64,000 bases of DNA, taken from NCBI GenBank assembly GCA_902581605.1, contig CACHPE010000002.1, positions 1 through 64,000 of the forward strand, in the 5' to 3' direction. The notes below the pieces were generated by a model. That model did not search any database. It was not told the DNA's origin and worked only from the letters and a program-made list of their open reading frames with translations. Position numbers and translations under genes: made by a program. Below are positions 37,711 through 46,541 of the stretch, piece after piece. Source of the stretch: an uncultured Pelagibacteraceae bacterium. GTDB taxonomy: Bacteria; Pseudomonadota; Alphaproteobacteria; Pelagibacterales; Pelagibacteraceae. How positions within the stretch are numbered: the stretch's first letter is position 1; the number at the start of each line of letters is the position of its first letter.

Positions 37711-38409
37711 ATGCATATTTTGTTAACTAGACCATTAGAGGATTGTTCTGAAATGATATTAAAATTTCAATCATTAGGACATCAAGTTTCTCATCTCCCA
37801 TTAATAAGAATTGAAAAGGTTAATTATGAAGAAATTAACTTTTTTGAATATAGTGGAATTATCTTTACTAGTGCAAATGCAGTTAAATTTTTAAACACAG
37901 TAAAATTAGATAAAAATATTAAATGCTTTTGTGTTGGAAATGCTACAGAAAATAAAGCAAGAAGTGTTGGTTTTCAAAATACAATTGCGGCTGAAGGAAA
38001 TGTTACAAACTTAAAGGAGTTAATTATACAAAGTTACGACTCCAAAAATAAACAATTACTTTACGTTAGTGGTGAAACAATTTCGATTGATTTAGATCAA
38101 CAGTTATTAAGCGAAGGTTTTAAGGTAAAAAGAATTATTAATTACAGAGTATATCATAATCAAAAATTTGATGAGAAATTTGTTGATGAATTAAAATTAA
38201 ATATGCCTGATATGGTCTATGTTTACTCTCAAAATAGTGCGTCAAGTTTCTTAAATTTCATAAAGATTTACCAAACCGAAAATTTATGGATGAATACAAA
38301 TTTGATGTGTATAGGCGAAAAAACCTCGTCAATACTGAACGAAATCAAATGGAAAAAGATTTTTCTTTTTAACCCTGGAGATGAAGAGTTTTTGTTATAT
38401 AAAATTTAG
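37711..38409 (+). CDS. hemD: Uroporphyrinogen-III synthase
   Basis: Closes hydroxymethylbilane with ring-D inversion to uroporphyrinogen III, the substrate of HemE. It has 232 residues. The family is poorly conserved; the start ILLTRPLEDCSEMILKFQSL, the GIIFTSANAVKFL segment and YVYSQNSASSF support the call, as does the position directly after hemC. Two bases separate it from the mscS-type gene. Confidence 0.9.
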   Translation: MHILLTRPLEDCSEMILKFQSLGHQVSHLPLIRIEKVNYEEINFFEYSGIIFTSANAVKFLNTVKLDKNIKCFCVGNATENKARSVGFQNTIAAEGNVTNLKELIIQSYDSKNKQLLYVSGETISIDLDQQLLSEGFKVKRIINYRVYHNQKFDEKFVDELKLNMPDMVYVYSQNSASSFLNFIKIYQTENLWMNTNLMCIGEKTSSILNEIKWKKIFLFNPGDEEFLLYKI

Positions 38410-38411
38410 AA

Positions 38412-39497
38412 ATGGAATTAATTAATAATTTTTCGGAAATATTTTTATCAGTATGGAATAAAGGAATTCTTGGTGTTGATATCTTTCAAATCTTAATTGG
38501 TATTGGAATATTTTTACTATTCTTAATTTTTAGAGGTCTAATAAGCAAATTAGTTATTAAAAAATTAGAAATTATCTCCAAAAGAACAACGAATAAATTA
38601 GATGATACTTTTGTTCAATCACTTGTAGGTCCAGCAAGATTTTTACCAGTTGTATTAGGATTTTTTATTGCAAGCTACTATATGACTTTCTCACTAGAAG
38701 GAAGAGAAGTGGTAGATACAATAAATAGAACTTTGATCACTATTTTAATTTTTTGGGTAATTCACCAAATTATAGAACCAATTTCATACATACTTAGTGG
38801 TTTAGACAAATTGTTAACAAGAGAACTTATTGGCTGGATAATTAAATCACTAAAAATTTTAATTTTTATTTTAGGTTTAGCAGCAGTTTTAGAATTGTGG
38901 GGAATTAAAATAGGTCCAATCATTGCGGGTCTTGGATTGTTTGGTGTTGCTGTAGCATTAGGGGCACAAGATTTATTCAAAAATTTAATATCAGGAATTT
39001 TAGTTTTAGTTGAAAAGAGATTTAAAATTGGAGACTGGATAGCTGTCGAGGGTATTATTGAAGGTGTAGTAGAAAAGATTGGGTTTAGATCAACAACAAT
39101 TAGAAAGTTTGACAAATCTCTTGCTATTATTCCAAATTTTCAATTTGCTGAAAACGCTGTTGTTAATGTAAGTGAAACTTCAAATTGGTTAATCAGTTGG
39201 ATTATTACACTTCAATATGACACTACGGTAGATCAGTTAAAAAAAATTAGAGATGAAATCGAAAGTCATATTAATTCAAGCGAAGATTATAATACCTCAA
39301 TTGGTGTTGCGGTAAGAGTTGATAAATTTTCTGATAGTTCAATAGATATGTATGTAAGATGCTTTACTAAAACAGGAAGTTGGAATAATTGGCTTGATGT
39401 AAAAGAAAGATTAGCACTTGTGATTAAAGAAATTGTAGAAAAAAATGGTGCTTCATTTGCTTTCCCAAGTCAGTCTATTTATGTTGAGAAAAAATGA
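38412..39497 (+). CDS. MscS-family mechanosensitive ion channel
   Basis: Small-conductance mechanosensitive channel that releases solutes on hypo-osmotic shock. It has 361 residues with about four or five membrane segments in the first 180, and the MscS pore-lining helix is at GPIIAGLGLFGVAVALGAQD. A beta domain with FKIGDWIAVEGIIEGVVEKIGFRST follows, and the C-terminal alpha/beta vestibule comes last. It is downstream of hemCD and overlaps the yggT start by 4 bases. Confidence 0.93.
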   Translation: MELINNFSEIFLSVWNKGILGVDIFQILIGIGIFLLFLIFRGLISKLVIKKLEIISKRTTNKLDDTFVQSLVGPARFLPVVLGFFIASYYMTFSLEGREVVDTINRTLITILIFWVIHQIIEPISYILSGLDKLLTRELIGWIIKSLKILIFILGLAAVLELWGIKIGPIIAGLGLFGVAVALGAQDLFKNLISGILVLVEKRFKIGDWIAVEGIIEGVVEKIGFRSTTIRKFDKSLAIIPNFQFAENAVVNVSETSNWLISWIITLQYDTTVDQLKKIRDEIESHINSSEDYNTSIGVAVRVDKFSDSSIDMYVRCFTKTGSWNNWLDVKERLALVIKEIVEKNGASFAFPSQSIYVEKK

Positions 39498-39784
39498 TAG
39501 CTATTTTTTATTTAGTTTTACAAATTTTAAAATTGTACTCTTATGTTGTAATTGCCAATGTTATTGTAAGTTGGTTAATAGCTTTTAACGTTCTTAATAC
39601 TCAAAATAGGTTTGTGTATGCAATTTTAGAGTTGAGTTACAAATTAACCGAGCCTTTCCTGAATAAAATTAGACGTTTTTTGCCAAATTTAGGTTCACTA
39701 GATATTTCTCCAATCATTCTTCTTTTATTGATTTGGTTTATCGAAATGTGTATGAAGCTGTACATCGCACCAATGATTTTTTAA
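39494..39784 (+). CDS. YggT-family membrane protein
   Basis: A 96-residue protein with two main membrane segments and the YggT pattern VIVSWLIAFNVLN...LTEPFLNKIRRFLP, then LDISPIILLLLIWF. Family members are linked to cell division or osmotic tolerance, but the role is not settled. It overlaps the mscS-type gene and is followed 9 bases later by folD. Confidence 0.9.
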   Translation: MIAIFYLVLQILKLYSYVVIANVIVSWLIAFNVLNTQNRFVYAILELSYKLTEPFLNKIRRFLPNLGSLDISPIILLLLIWFIEMCMKLYIAPMIF

Positions 39785-39793
39785 GAGAGAAAT

Positions 39794-40639
39794 ATGATTT
39801 TAATTGATGGAAAAAAAGCAGCCGCAGAATTAAGAGCAGAGTTAAAGGAAGAAGTTGCAGAGTTAAAATCAAAACATAATAAAGTACCAGGTTTAACAGT
39901 AATACTGATTGGTGATTTAACACCTAGTCAGATTTATGTGAGAAATAAAGAGAAGTCAGCAAATGAGGTAGGATTAAAATCTGAAGTAATTAAATATCCA
40001 GACTCAGTTGAAGAAAAGACTGTTCTAGAAAAAATTCAAGAACTAAACAATGATGAAACTGTTTCAGGAATTTTGGTTCAACTTCCTTTACCTAAGCATA
40101 TTGATAAGCAGAAGGTTATTGAAGCCATTGATCCTTCAAAAGACGTAGATGGATTTCATCCAATGAATGTAGGCAATCTTTCATCTGGTTATGAAAGTTC
40201 GATACCTTGTACTCCGCTTGGATGTTATTTATTGATAAAAAAAATTGAACCTAATTTAAGTGGTAAAAAAGCTGTGGTTGTGGGTAGATCAAATTTAAAT
40301 GGTAAACCAATGACACAACTACTTTTAAAAGAAAATTGCACCGTAACTATAACTCATTCAAAAACTAAAGATTTAAAAGCTGAGTGTTTAGAGGCTGATA
40401 TAATTGTTGCAGCTGTAGGTATACCTGAACTTGTTAGAGGAGATTGGGTTAAGAAAGACTCTATTGTTATTGATGTTGGTATAAATAAAACTGACAACGG
40501 TATAGTTGGTGATGTTCATTTTGATGAAGTTTCAAAAAACGCAAAAGCACTTACACCAGTTCCAGGTGGAGTTGGACCTATGACTATTGCTTGTTTGCTT
40601 AAAAATACGATCGACTGTTTCAAAAGATCGCAAATTTAA
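39794..40639 (+). CDS. folD: Methylenetetrahydrofolate dehydrogenase / cyclohydrolase FolD
   Basis: Bifunctional enzyme that oxidises 5,10-methylene-THF and hydrolyses methenyl-THF to 10-formyl-THF. It has 281 residues. Marks: VILIGDLTPSQIYVRNKEK with the catalytic Tyr and Lys, ILVQLPLPKHID, DVDGFHPMNVGNL, VVVGRSNLNGKPM, and PVPGGVGPMTIACLL. It supplies formyl donor for purine synthesis (purH). Confidence 0.97.
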   Translation: MILIDGKKAAAELRAELKEEVAELKSKHNKVPGLTVILIGDLTPSQIYVRNKEKSANEVGLKSEVIKYPDSVEEKTVLEKIQELNNDETVSGILVQLPLPKHIDKQKVIEAIDPSKDVDGFHPMNVGNLSSGYESSIPCTPLGCYLLIKKIEPNLSGKKAVVVGRSNLNGKPMTQLLLKENCTVTITHSKTKDLKAECLEADIIVAAVGIPELVRGDWVKKDSIVIDVGINKTDNGIVGDVHFDEVSKNAKALTPVPGGVGPMTIACLLKNTIDCFKRSQI

Positions 40640-40677
40640 TAATTAAACCCCAAGCTGTAATCTGTTAATTTATTAGA

Positions 40678-40881
40678 ATGAAAAAACCTAAACGACCATA
40701 CAGATTTGGTATAATTTTTTTGCTTCTTACAGTTCCGCCTATTGGGGCAACACAATTAGGTTGGTACTTGCATGACATGCAAACTGGTTTTGATTATGGT
40801 ATGATTGTAGGTACTGTATCAGTAATATACGCTGCATATTTAATGTATGAAAAAAACTGGCGTGAAGAAGATGAAGATTAA
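40678..40881 (+). CDS. Small two-helix membrane protein, unknown
   Basis: A 67-residue protein that starts MKKPKRPYRFG and has two hydrophobic segments (about 11-29 and 39-57) and an acidic tail WREEDED. I do not recognise a family. The frame is closed at both ends, the composition is that of a real inner-membrane protein with a positive N-terminus, and it is followed 3 bases later by a SHOCT-type gene, so the two probably form a pair. Confidence 0.65.
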   Translation: MKKPKRPYRFGIIFLLLTVPPIGATQLGWYLHDMQTGFDYGMIVGTVSVIYAAYLMYEKNWREEDED

Positions 40882-40884
40882 ATT

Positions 40885-41160
40885 ATGGAAAAAATAATTT
40901 TTTTTGGATTGGTTATTCCTATTATGGCTTATGTTTTATACTTAGGTGGAATGGCAATTATGAATGGTTTTAAGTCTAAGGAAGCTAATAGAGCTGAGAA
41001 AGAGGAAGCTGAAAGTGAGGGTAGGGAGACAAGCGAAACTTCTGATGAACAAAGCAGTAATTTAAGTGATGAACTTACTAAATTGAATGATTTAAAAGAA
41101 AAAGGAATTATTTCTCAAGAGGAATTTGAAAAGGCGAAAAATAAACTATTAAATAATTAA
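40885..41160 (+). CDS. Membrane-anchored SHOCT-domain protein
   Basis: A 91-residue protein. One membrane segment (about 4-24) is followed by a charged, Ser/Glu-rich linker and a C-terminal SHOCT motif of about 30 residues with the typical LNDLKEKGIISQEEFEKAK. SHOCT motifs occur at the ends of many small membrane proteins and probably mediate oligomerisation. Its specific role is unknown. Confidence 0.75.
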   Translation: MEKIIFFGLVIPIMAYVLYLGGMAIMNGFKSKEANRAEKEEAESEGRETSETSDEQSSNLSDELTKLNDLKEKGIISQEEFEKAKNKLLNN

Positions 41161-41171
41161 ATAGTTTAATC

Positions 41172-42059
41172 ATGTTTAATGGTTTTAAAAAAAAATTTGT
41201 TAAAGTAAGCAAGGGTAAAATTTTTTGTAGATTTAAAGGTAACGGTCCCCCATTATTATTACTTCATGGATATCCCCAAACACATGTGATGTGGCACAAG
41301 ACTGCCCCTGAGCTTAGTAAATATTTCACTGTAATAGTTGCTGACCTTAGAGGATATGGAGATAGTTTAGTTTTACCTGGTGGTACTAATCATAAAAATT
41401 ATTCTAAAAGAGAAATGGCTAAAGATATGGTTCAATTGATGAGTAAATTAAATTTTAAAAAATTTTTTGTTGCTGGACATGATCGAGGCGGGAGAGTTGC
41501 ACATAGAATGGCAAGAGATTATAGAAATAAAATTATGGCTTTAAGTGTCTTAGATATTTGTCCAACTATAGATATGTACGAGCATACTGATATGAAATTT
41601 GCAAAAGGATATTTTCACTGGTTTTATTTAATACAGCCAGCACCTTTACCAGAGAAAATGATAATGGCAGATCCTAAAAGATGGTTAAAAAGTCGTTTTA
41701 ATAGGTCATCAAAACGTGCGATTGGAAAAATTGAAGACGAATATCTGAGAGCCTTTAAACAAAATAAAAGAATTCATGCAACATGTGAAGATTATAGAGC
41801 TGCGGCGACTATAGACTTAGAGCACGATAAAAAAGATAGAAATAAAAAATTAAATATTCCTATCCAAGTTTTGTGGGGAAAAAAAGGAGTAGTTGGAAAG
41901 CAATTTAATTCGATTAAAATTTGGCAAAAATATACAAATAAAAAAATCTATGGTGCAGAAATTAATTCAGATCATTTCATTCCAGAGGAAAGTCCTAAAC
42001 AAACTTTAAATCACCTAAAAAAATTTTTTCTAAAAAATGTTAAAAATAATTCCAAATAA
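41172..42059 (+). CDS. Alpha/beta hydrolase, haloacetate (fluoroacetate) dehalogenase type
   Basis: A 295-residue alpha/beta hydrolase that carries every residue I know to mark fluoroacetate dehalogenases: Asp104 nucleophile with Arg105 and Arg108 in GHDRGGRVAH, Asp129 in LDICPT, the halide-pocket pair His149-Trp150 in YFHWFYLIQP, Tyr208 in CEDYRAAATID, and catalytic His268 in SDHFIPEESP. It also has LLHGYPQTHVMWHK at the oxyanion side. The family hydrolyses the carbon-halogen bond of 2-haloacids; activity here is inference. Its 3' end overlaps the TauD/TfdA-like gene by 23 bases, so the two are likely coupled. Confidence 0.85.
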   Translation: MFNGFKKKFVKVSKGKIFCRFKGNGPPLLLLHGYPQTHVMWHKTAPELSKYFTVIVADLRGYGDSLVLPGGTNHKNYSKREMAKDMVQLMSKLNFKKFFVAGHDRGGRVAHRMARDYRNKIMALSVLDICPTIDMYEHTDMKFAKGYFHWFYLIQPAPLPEKMIMADPKRWLKSRFNRSSKRAIGKIEDEYLRAFKQNKRIHATCEDYRAAATIDLEHDKKDRNKKLNIPIQVLWGKKGVVGKQFNSIKIWQKYTNKKIYGAEINSDHFIPEESPKQTLNHLKKFFLKNVKNNSK

Positions 42060-42828
42060 AAAAAATATTGGAGCAGAAATAATTGTAAATTTAAAAGATA
42101 TTACGAATAAAGATATTTTAAAAATTAAGAAAGCACTGAATAAATATGGAATGTTATATTTTAAGAAACAAAGATTAACATCTAAACTTTTCATTAAGTT
42201 TGCAAAATATTTTGGAAATTTAGCTAACTATCCAAGACTAAAAGGTTTAAATAAAAAATTTCCTCAAATTACAGTAGTGCAAAGAAAATCAACGGATAAA
42301 GGACCAAGTTTTGGTGAACAATTTCATACTGACTCGATTTATACAAAAAAGCCACCAAGATTTACAATGTTGCTTTCAAAACTTGTACCAAAAAAAGGAA
42401 AGGCCAATACAGAATTTTGTTCTCAATATCTTGCTTATAAAGAATTACCAAATCCAATAAAAAAAAAATTTAAAAGTATTAAAGGTAAATATTCCTCTGA
42501 GGGTCCGATATCTGTTACTACAAAAGAAAGAGTAAAAGAAAAAGGAAAAAATATTAAAGAACTTAAATCTTCACATAAAATAATTAGGAAAATCAGTACA
42601 AATTATTCGATTTATTGCAGTCCAGGACATTTTGTTGGTTTTAGTTCAAAGATAAAAAATCAAGAAAAGTTCAAAAAATTTTTATTTAATCATCAAATTA
42701 AGAAGAAGTTTCAATTTTCATTGTCTTGGGAAAAAAATCAATTGGCTATATGGGATAATAGGTCTATGCTTCATCAGGCAACACCCTTTAAGGGAAATAG
42801 AATAATGCATAGAATAACAATTAAATAA
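42037..42828 (+). CDS. TauD/TfdA-family 2-oxoglutarate dioxygenase
   Basis: A 263-residue Fe(II)/2OG dioxygenase. The iron ligands are His97 and Asp99 in EQFHTDSIYT and His246 in MLHQATPF, with Arg259 near the C-terminus to bind 2-oxoglutarate. The family includes taurine and 2,4-D dioxygenases, and distant members use carnitine precursors and other small acids, so the substrate cannot be named. It overlaps the dehalogenase-like gene and is followed 3 bases later by an AEC permease. The middle of the protein is unusually Lys-rich. Confidence 0.87.
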   Translation: MLKIIPNKKNIGAEIIVNLKDITNKDILKIKKALNKYGMLYFKKQRLTSKLFIKFAKYFGNLANYPRLKGLNKKFPQITVVQRKSTDKGPSFGEQFHTDSIYTKKPPRFTMLLSKLVPKKGKANTEFCSQYLAYKELPNPIKKKFKSIKGKYSSEGPISVTTKERVKEKGKNIKELKSSHKIIRKISTNYSIYCSPGHFVGFSSKIKNQEKFKKFLFNHQIKKKFQFSLSWEKNQLAIWDNRSMLHQATPFKGNRIMHRITIK

Positions 42829-42831
42829 TTT

Positions 42832-43758
42832 ATGTTCACAATTTTTTTAGGACTAACTCCATTTATATTTATTACTTTTTTAGGGTTTGTATTTGGTAAG
42901 TTAAAAGTTTTAGACCTTAGTCATGCTAAAATTTTAAATCTTTTTTTGTTCTATATTGCAGTTCCGGCATTGATAATTAAACTAATAGCACAAAATGAAA
43001 TTGGACAAGTAGATTTTAAACAAATTTTCTCTTATTTAATTATGCAATCGATATGTGGAATTATTACTTACTTAATTACCTCAAAATATTTTAATAGATC
43101 AATCCCAGAATCAATTATTTGGGCTTTAACAGTTGCATTATCAAACCATGTGACTTTGCTTTTGCCAATAACAGAAATATATTTTCAACAAGATGTAATT
43201 ACTCAAGTTGCAAGTATCATATTAATGGATGGAATAATTTTATTATCTGTAATTGCTTTTTTTCTCGAATTATCTACAAAAAAAAATGTAAATTTATTTA
43301 ATTTTATTAAAAATTTATTTTTAAACCCATTTATTCTTTCAATAATTATAGGTCTGTTATTTTTATTATTAAATTTTAATATTGATCAAACACCGATTGA
43401 ATACACTTTGTCTAAACTTGCAGCATGTGTTTCACCAGTTGGATTGTTTGCAATTGGCATAATTCTCTCATTTTATACTAAAAATGTAATTAACAAATTA
43501 TCTGTTTCTATTTCGGTTTTAAAATTAGTCATTTCCCCAATTATTTTACTTTTAATTGGATTAGTTTTTTTTAATGCAGGATTGCCTGCTGAAATACCCG
43601 GTGCTTTCTTTGTGAGTGTTGCACCTTGTGGAGTTACTTCTATAGTTTTATGTGCCGCCTATAATGTAAGTCCCAAAAATATAATAAAAGCAATTTTTGT
43701 ATCTACTATTGCATCTATAGGGACTATATTTTTTGCAATTGAGTATTTAACTTTATAA
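42832..43758 (+). CDS. AEC-family (auxin efflux carrier-like) permease
   Basis: Membrane transporter of 308 residues with about ten hydrophobic segments. Family marks: PLFIFITFLGFVFGKL-like start, LFLFYIAVPALIIKL, the central unwound NHVTLLLPI region, and FFVSVAPCGVTSIVLCAAYNV near the C-terminus. Bacterial members carry malonate, malate and other organic acids. It is third in the run with the dehalogenase-like and TauD/TfdA-like genes, which suggests uptake or release of their substrate or product. Confidence 0.87.
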   Translation: MFTIFLGLTPFIFITFLGFVFGKLKVLDLSHAKILNLFLFYIAVPALIIKLIAQNEIGQVDFKQIFSYLIMQSICGIITYLITSKYFNRSIPESIIWALTVALSNHVTLLLPITEIYFQQDVITQVASIILMDGIILLSVIAFFLELSTKKNVNLFNFIKNLFLNPFILSIIIGLLFLLLNFNIDQTPIEYTLSKLAACVSPVGLFAIGIILSFYTKNVINKLSVSISVLKLVISPIILLLIGLVFFNAGLPAEIPGAFFVSVAPCGVTSIVLCAAYNVSPKNIIKAIFVSTIASIGTIFFAIEYLTL

Positions 43759-44733
43759 TAATTTATCTAGAGGACTAACTTCTCCAATTTTAAAAATAAT
43801 TGCATCTTCTTTATTAAAACCATATTTTTCAGCACTATTTTTAAATCTAATTGGGGGTTCCATAATTGGCTCCAATGACAAAACAAATGTTCCCCAATGC
43901 ATTCCTAATACTTTTTTACTTTTAAGGTCCTGTGCAACATTCAAAGCTTCTTCTGGTGTAGTATGATAAATTGTTTTATCAAACATTGGTTTGAAATTAT
44001 AAGCTCCAATATTAATCATTGTCAGATCTATAGGACCGTATTTTTCTCCTAGTTTTTTGTAGATTTCTCCATATCCAGTATCACATGCAAATAAAATTTT
44101 TTTATTTTTATATTTTATAAGAAAATTACCCCACAAAGTTTTATTAGTGTCTGTTAAACTTCTCTTTGACCAATGAACTGCAGGAAGTAAAGAAATTTTC
44201 AAATTCTCATTTATAACTATTTGATCATACCAATCCATTTCATTTACATCTCTATATCCTTTAAAATATTTACCAAGATTTAGAGGTGTTAATACTTTTG
44301 CATTCTTAAAAGGAAAATTTCTAATTGTTGACATGTCCTGATGATCGTAATGATTATGAGTGAGTAAAAATATATCCGTTTTAGGTATCTCGTTTAATTT
44401 TACCGCAGGATTAGTAAATCTCTTTGGACCAAAGATTAGTGGTCCAGCGTTCTTTGAAAATACAGGATCTGTTATAATTGTAGTTCCACCTAATTTTATA
44501 AGGTATGTCGCGTGACCTATCCAAGCAATATAATCATCATCTTTATATTTTTCTAAATCAGCTAATACTTTTTCTTTTTCAATCACATGTTCTTTTGGAT
44601 AAGATAAATCAACTTTTTTTCTCAATTTACTGAAAGTTCTATAAGAAAATTTTCCTGAAGATATTATTACTGGAGATCCTTTTGGATTTCTGAAAGTACC
44701 ATCAGGTAAATGATGATAAGGTCTTTCTTTCAT
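43753..44733 (-). CDS. MBL-fold metallohydrolase (NAPE-PLD-like)
   Basis: A 326-residue metallo-beta-lactamase-fold hydrolase. The metal motif is LLTHNHYDHQD, followed by LPAVHWSKRSLTDTNKTLWG, LFACDTGYGEIY with the bridging Asp, and LGMHWGTFVLS with the last His. The N-terminal GTFRNPKGSP and the WIGHATYLIKLGGTTIITDP strand match the NAPE-PLD/RomA-like branch of phosphodiesterases. Substrate unknown. It converges on the AEC gene with 6 bases of overlap, and its start follows one base after the stop of the sugar dehydrogenase-like gene. Confidence 0.88.
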   Translation of the reverse strand: MKERPYHHLPDGTFRNPKGSPVIISSGKFSYRTFSKLRKKVDLSYPKEHVIEKEKVLADLEKYKDDDYIAWIGHATYLIKLGGTTIITDPVFSKNAGPLIFGPKRFTNPAVKLNEIPKTDIFLLTHNHYDHQDMSTIRNFPFKNAKVLTPLNLGKYFKGYRDVNEMDWYDQIVINENLKISLLPAVHWSKRSLTDTNKTLWGNFLIKYKNKKILFACDTGYGEIYKKLGEKYGPIDLTMINIGAYNFKPMFDKTIYHTTPEEALNVAQDLKSKKVLGMHWGTFVLSLEPIMEPPIRFKNSAEKYGFNKEDAIIFKIGEVSPLDKLL

Positions 44734-44734
44734 A

Positions 44735-45829
44735 TTATTTTTTCTTCTCCATTAACCATAAGCTATTTCCTGCAAGAAAATATATTTTTCCATTAACCGG
44801 GTGAACTTGTATGTCTCTTATTCTCCCAATTTTATCTTTAAAAACAATTGTTTCTTGAATGTTAGATAAATTTTTAAAGTTTAATTTTCTCATTGATTTA
44901 TCTTTTAAAGAAGTAATGAGCGCTTCTCCATTCCATTCATTAAATTCTTTTCCATTATAAATAGTTATGGCACTTGCAGCTATTGAAGGTACCCAATATT
45001 GGATTGCCTTAGTAAAACCTGGTTTCCATTTAGGTCCAATCTTTGACCCTGAATAATTTGTTCCGCCCCAACCTAAAATTTTCCAACCATAATTTTCTCC
45101 TTTTTTTATTTCACCAAACCAATCACCACCTTTTGCACCATGGTTGCTAGCATAAATTTTTCCATCAAAATAGGAATGAGTTAGACCTTGAGGGTTGCGA
45201 ACACCGATTTGATAAATTTCAGGTAACCAATCTGATTTACCTTCGAATTTAGGATTATCTTTTGGAATACTACCATCTAAGTGAATTCTGATAATACTTC
45301 CAGGATGGTTTGTTGGATCTTGAGCAATCATACCACCACCTCTTTCACCAGAAGACGCAAAAAGATAATTATCTTTTATAGCTAATCTTGAACCGAAATG
45401 ATAACCAGATTCTATAGGTGGTTCAGCTTGAAATATATTTTCAAAATCTAAATTTTTTTTATTTAATTTAGCTTTTGCAATTGATGTACTGGTTTTCCAA
45501 TCCCCTCTATTTTCTGAATAAGAAATCCATAAGTAATTATCTTGGTAAATAATATCTAATAAACCTCCTTGTCCGTGTACAAAATAATTTAAGTTATGTT
45601 CAACTTCATAAACTTCTTCAGAAATAATATTTACTATTTTTATTTTTCCAGTTTTTTCAGTGATAATAAGCTCCTCATTGTTTATAAAAGATGATCCCCA
45701 TGGGTCACTTAAATCTACCAATTTTTTAAAAATAAAATTTTCAGAAAAACTTTTCGATGAAAATAATAAAAAGAATAATATCGATAAAAAATATTTGATC
45801 ACTTTATGAAAGTTTAGATCTACCACCAT
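44735..45829 (-). CDS. PQQ-type aldose sugar dehydrogenase-like protein
   Basis: Periplasmic glucose/sorbosone dehydrogenase-like beta propeller (YliI/Asd family). It has 364 residues. A signal peptide ends near SFSENF (hydrophobic stretch YFLSILFFLLFSSKSFS). Propeller marks: DLSDPWGSSFI, GQGGLLDIIYQDNYLW, GSRLAIKDNYLFASSGERGG, IYQIGVRNPQGLTHSYFDG and NYGWKILGWGG. The ATG at 45829 overlaps the SDR gene by 26 bases; an in-frame GTG at 45802 would give a cleaner signal peptide and almost remove the overlap. PQQ synthesis genes are not in the window. Confidence 0.87.
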   Translation of the reverse strand: MVVDLNFHKVIKYFLSILFFLLFSSKSFSENFIFKKLVDLSDPWGSSFINNEELIITEKTGKIKIVNIISEEVYEVEHNLNYFVHGQGGLLDIIYQDNYLWISYSENRGDWKTSTSIAKAKLNKKNLDFENIFQAEPPIESGYHFGSRLAIKDNYLFASSGERGGGMIAQDPTNHPGSIIRIHLDGSIPKDNPKFEGKSDWLPEIYQIGVRNPQGLTHSYFDGKIYASNHGAKGGDWFGEIKKGENYGWKILGWGGTNYSGSKIGPKWKPGFTKAIQYWVPSIAASAITIYNGKEFNEWNGEALITSLKDKSMRKLNFKNLSNIQETIVFKDKIGRIRDIQVHPVNGKIYFLAGNSLWLMEKKK

Positions 45830-46514
45830 CTACAGCAATTATTTGACCCGTAACCCAAGAACTGTCTTCTGTTAGTAAGAATTTAGCAAGAGCAGCAGAG
45901 TCTTTACCTTCCCCCAACCTTTTAAGGGGATGTGCTTTTGCAATACCTTCAGCGACAGCAGTATTTTTTAACATTGGTTCTGCTATTTTAGATTTTGTTA
46001 AACTTGGCGCCACACAATTTACTCTTATGTTTGGAGCGAATTCTGCCGCAAGAGAAACCGTCAATCCTTCAACAGCAGCTTTAGCTGAGGCTATGATTGC
46101 ATGATTGGTAAAACCTCTTTGAGCAGCAACGGTAGAAAATAATACTATTGAACCTTTGTTTTTTTTTAAACTTTCCTGATATCCCTTAATAGCTTCTACA
46201 GCAGAATAAAGATTAAGCTTCATGCATTTCTGAAAATCTTGTTCACTTACCATTCTTAATGGTTTTAAATCAATTGAACCGACACAATAAGCTAGGCCTT
46301 TAATTTCAGAAATATCTGATTTAACTTTTTCTATAAACCCATCCTCTAAAACATCTGCAACGGTATGTGAGCATCCAAGTTTTTCAGAGACAGAACTAAG
46401 TTCGCTTTCATTTCTTCCAACTAAATGAATATCGTATCCAGAGTTTTTTAATTGTTCCGCTAAACTTGACCCAATAGAACCTGTCGCACCAAAAATTACA
46501 TATTTTTCTGACAT
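45804..46514 (-). CDS. Short-chain dehydrogenase/reductase
   Basis: NAD(P)-dependent SDR of 236 residues. The cofactor loop is IFGATGSIGSSLA. NAG is replaced by a YCVGS segment. The catalytic Ser lies in SIVLFSTVAAQRG, and the usual YxxxK is read as HAIIASAKAAVEGL, in which the Tyr appears replaced by Ile or Ala while the Lys is kept. The C-terminal GQIIAVDGGRSKL is typical. SDRs of this kind are often encoded beside photolyase/cryptochrome genes, and one starts 27 bases away on the other strand here. Confidence 0.87.
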   Translation of the reverse strand: MSEKYVIFGATGSIGSSLAEQLKNSGYDIHLVGRNESELSSVSEKLGCSHTVADVLEDGFIEKVKSDISEIKGLAYCVGSIDLKPLRMVSEQDFQKCMKLNLYSAVEAIKGYQESLKKNKGSIVLFSTVAAQRGFTNHAIIASAKAAVEGLTVSLAAEFAPNIRVNCVAPSLTKSKIAEPMLKNTAVAEGIAKAHPLKRLGEGKDSAALAKFLLTEDSSWVTGQIIAVDGGRSKLS

Positions 46515-46541
46515 AAAAAATTTTATTAGTTATATTTAACT

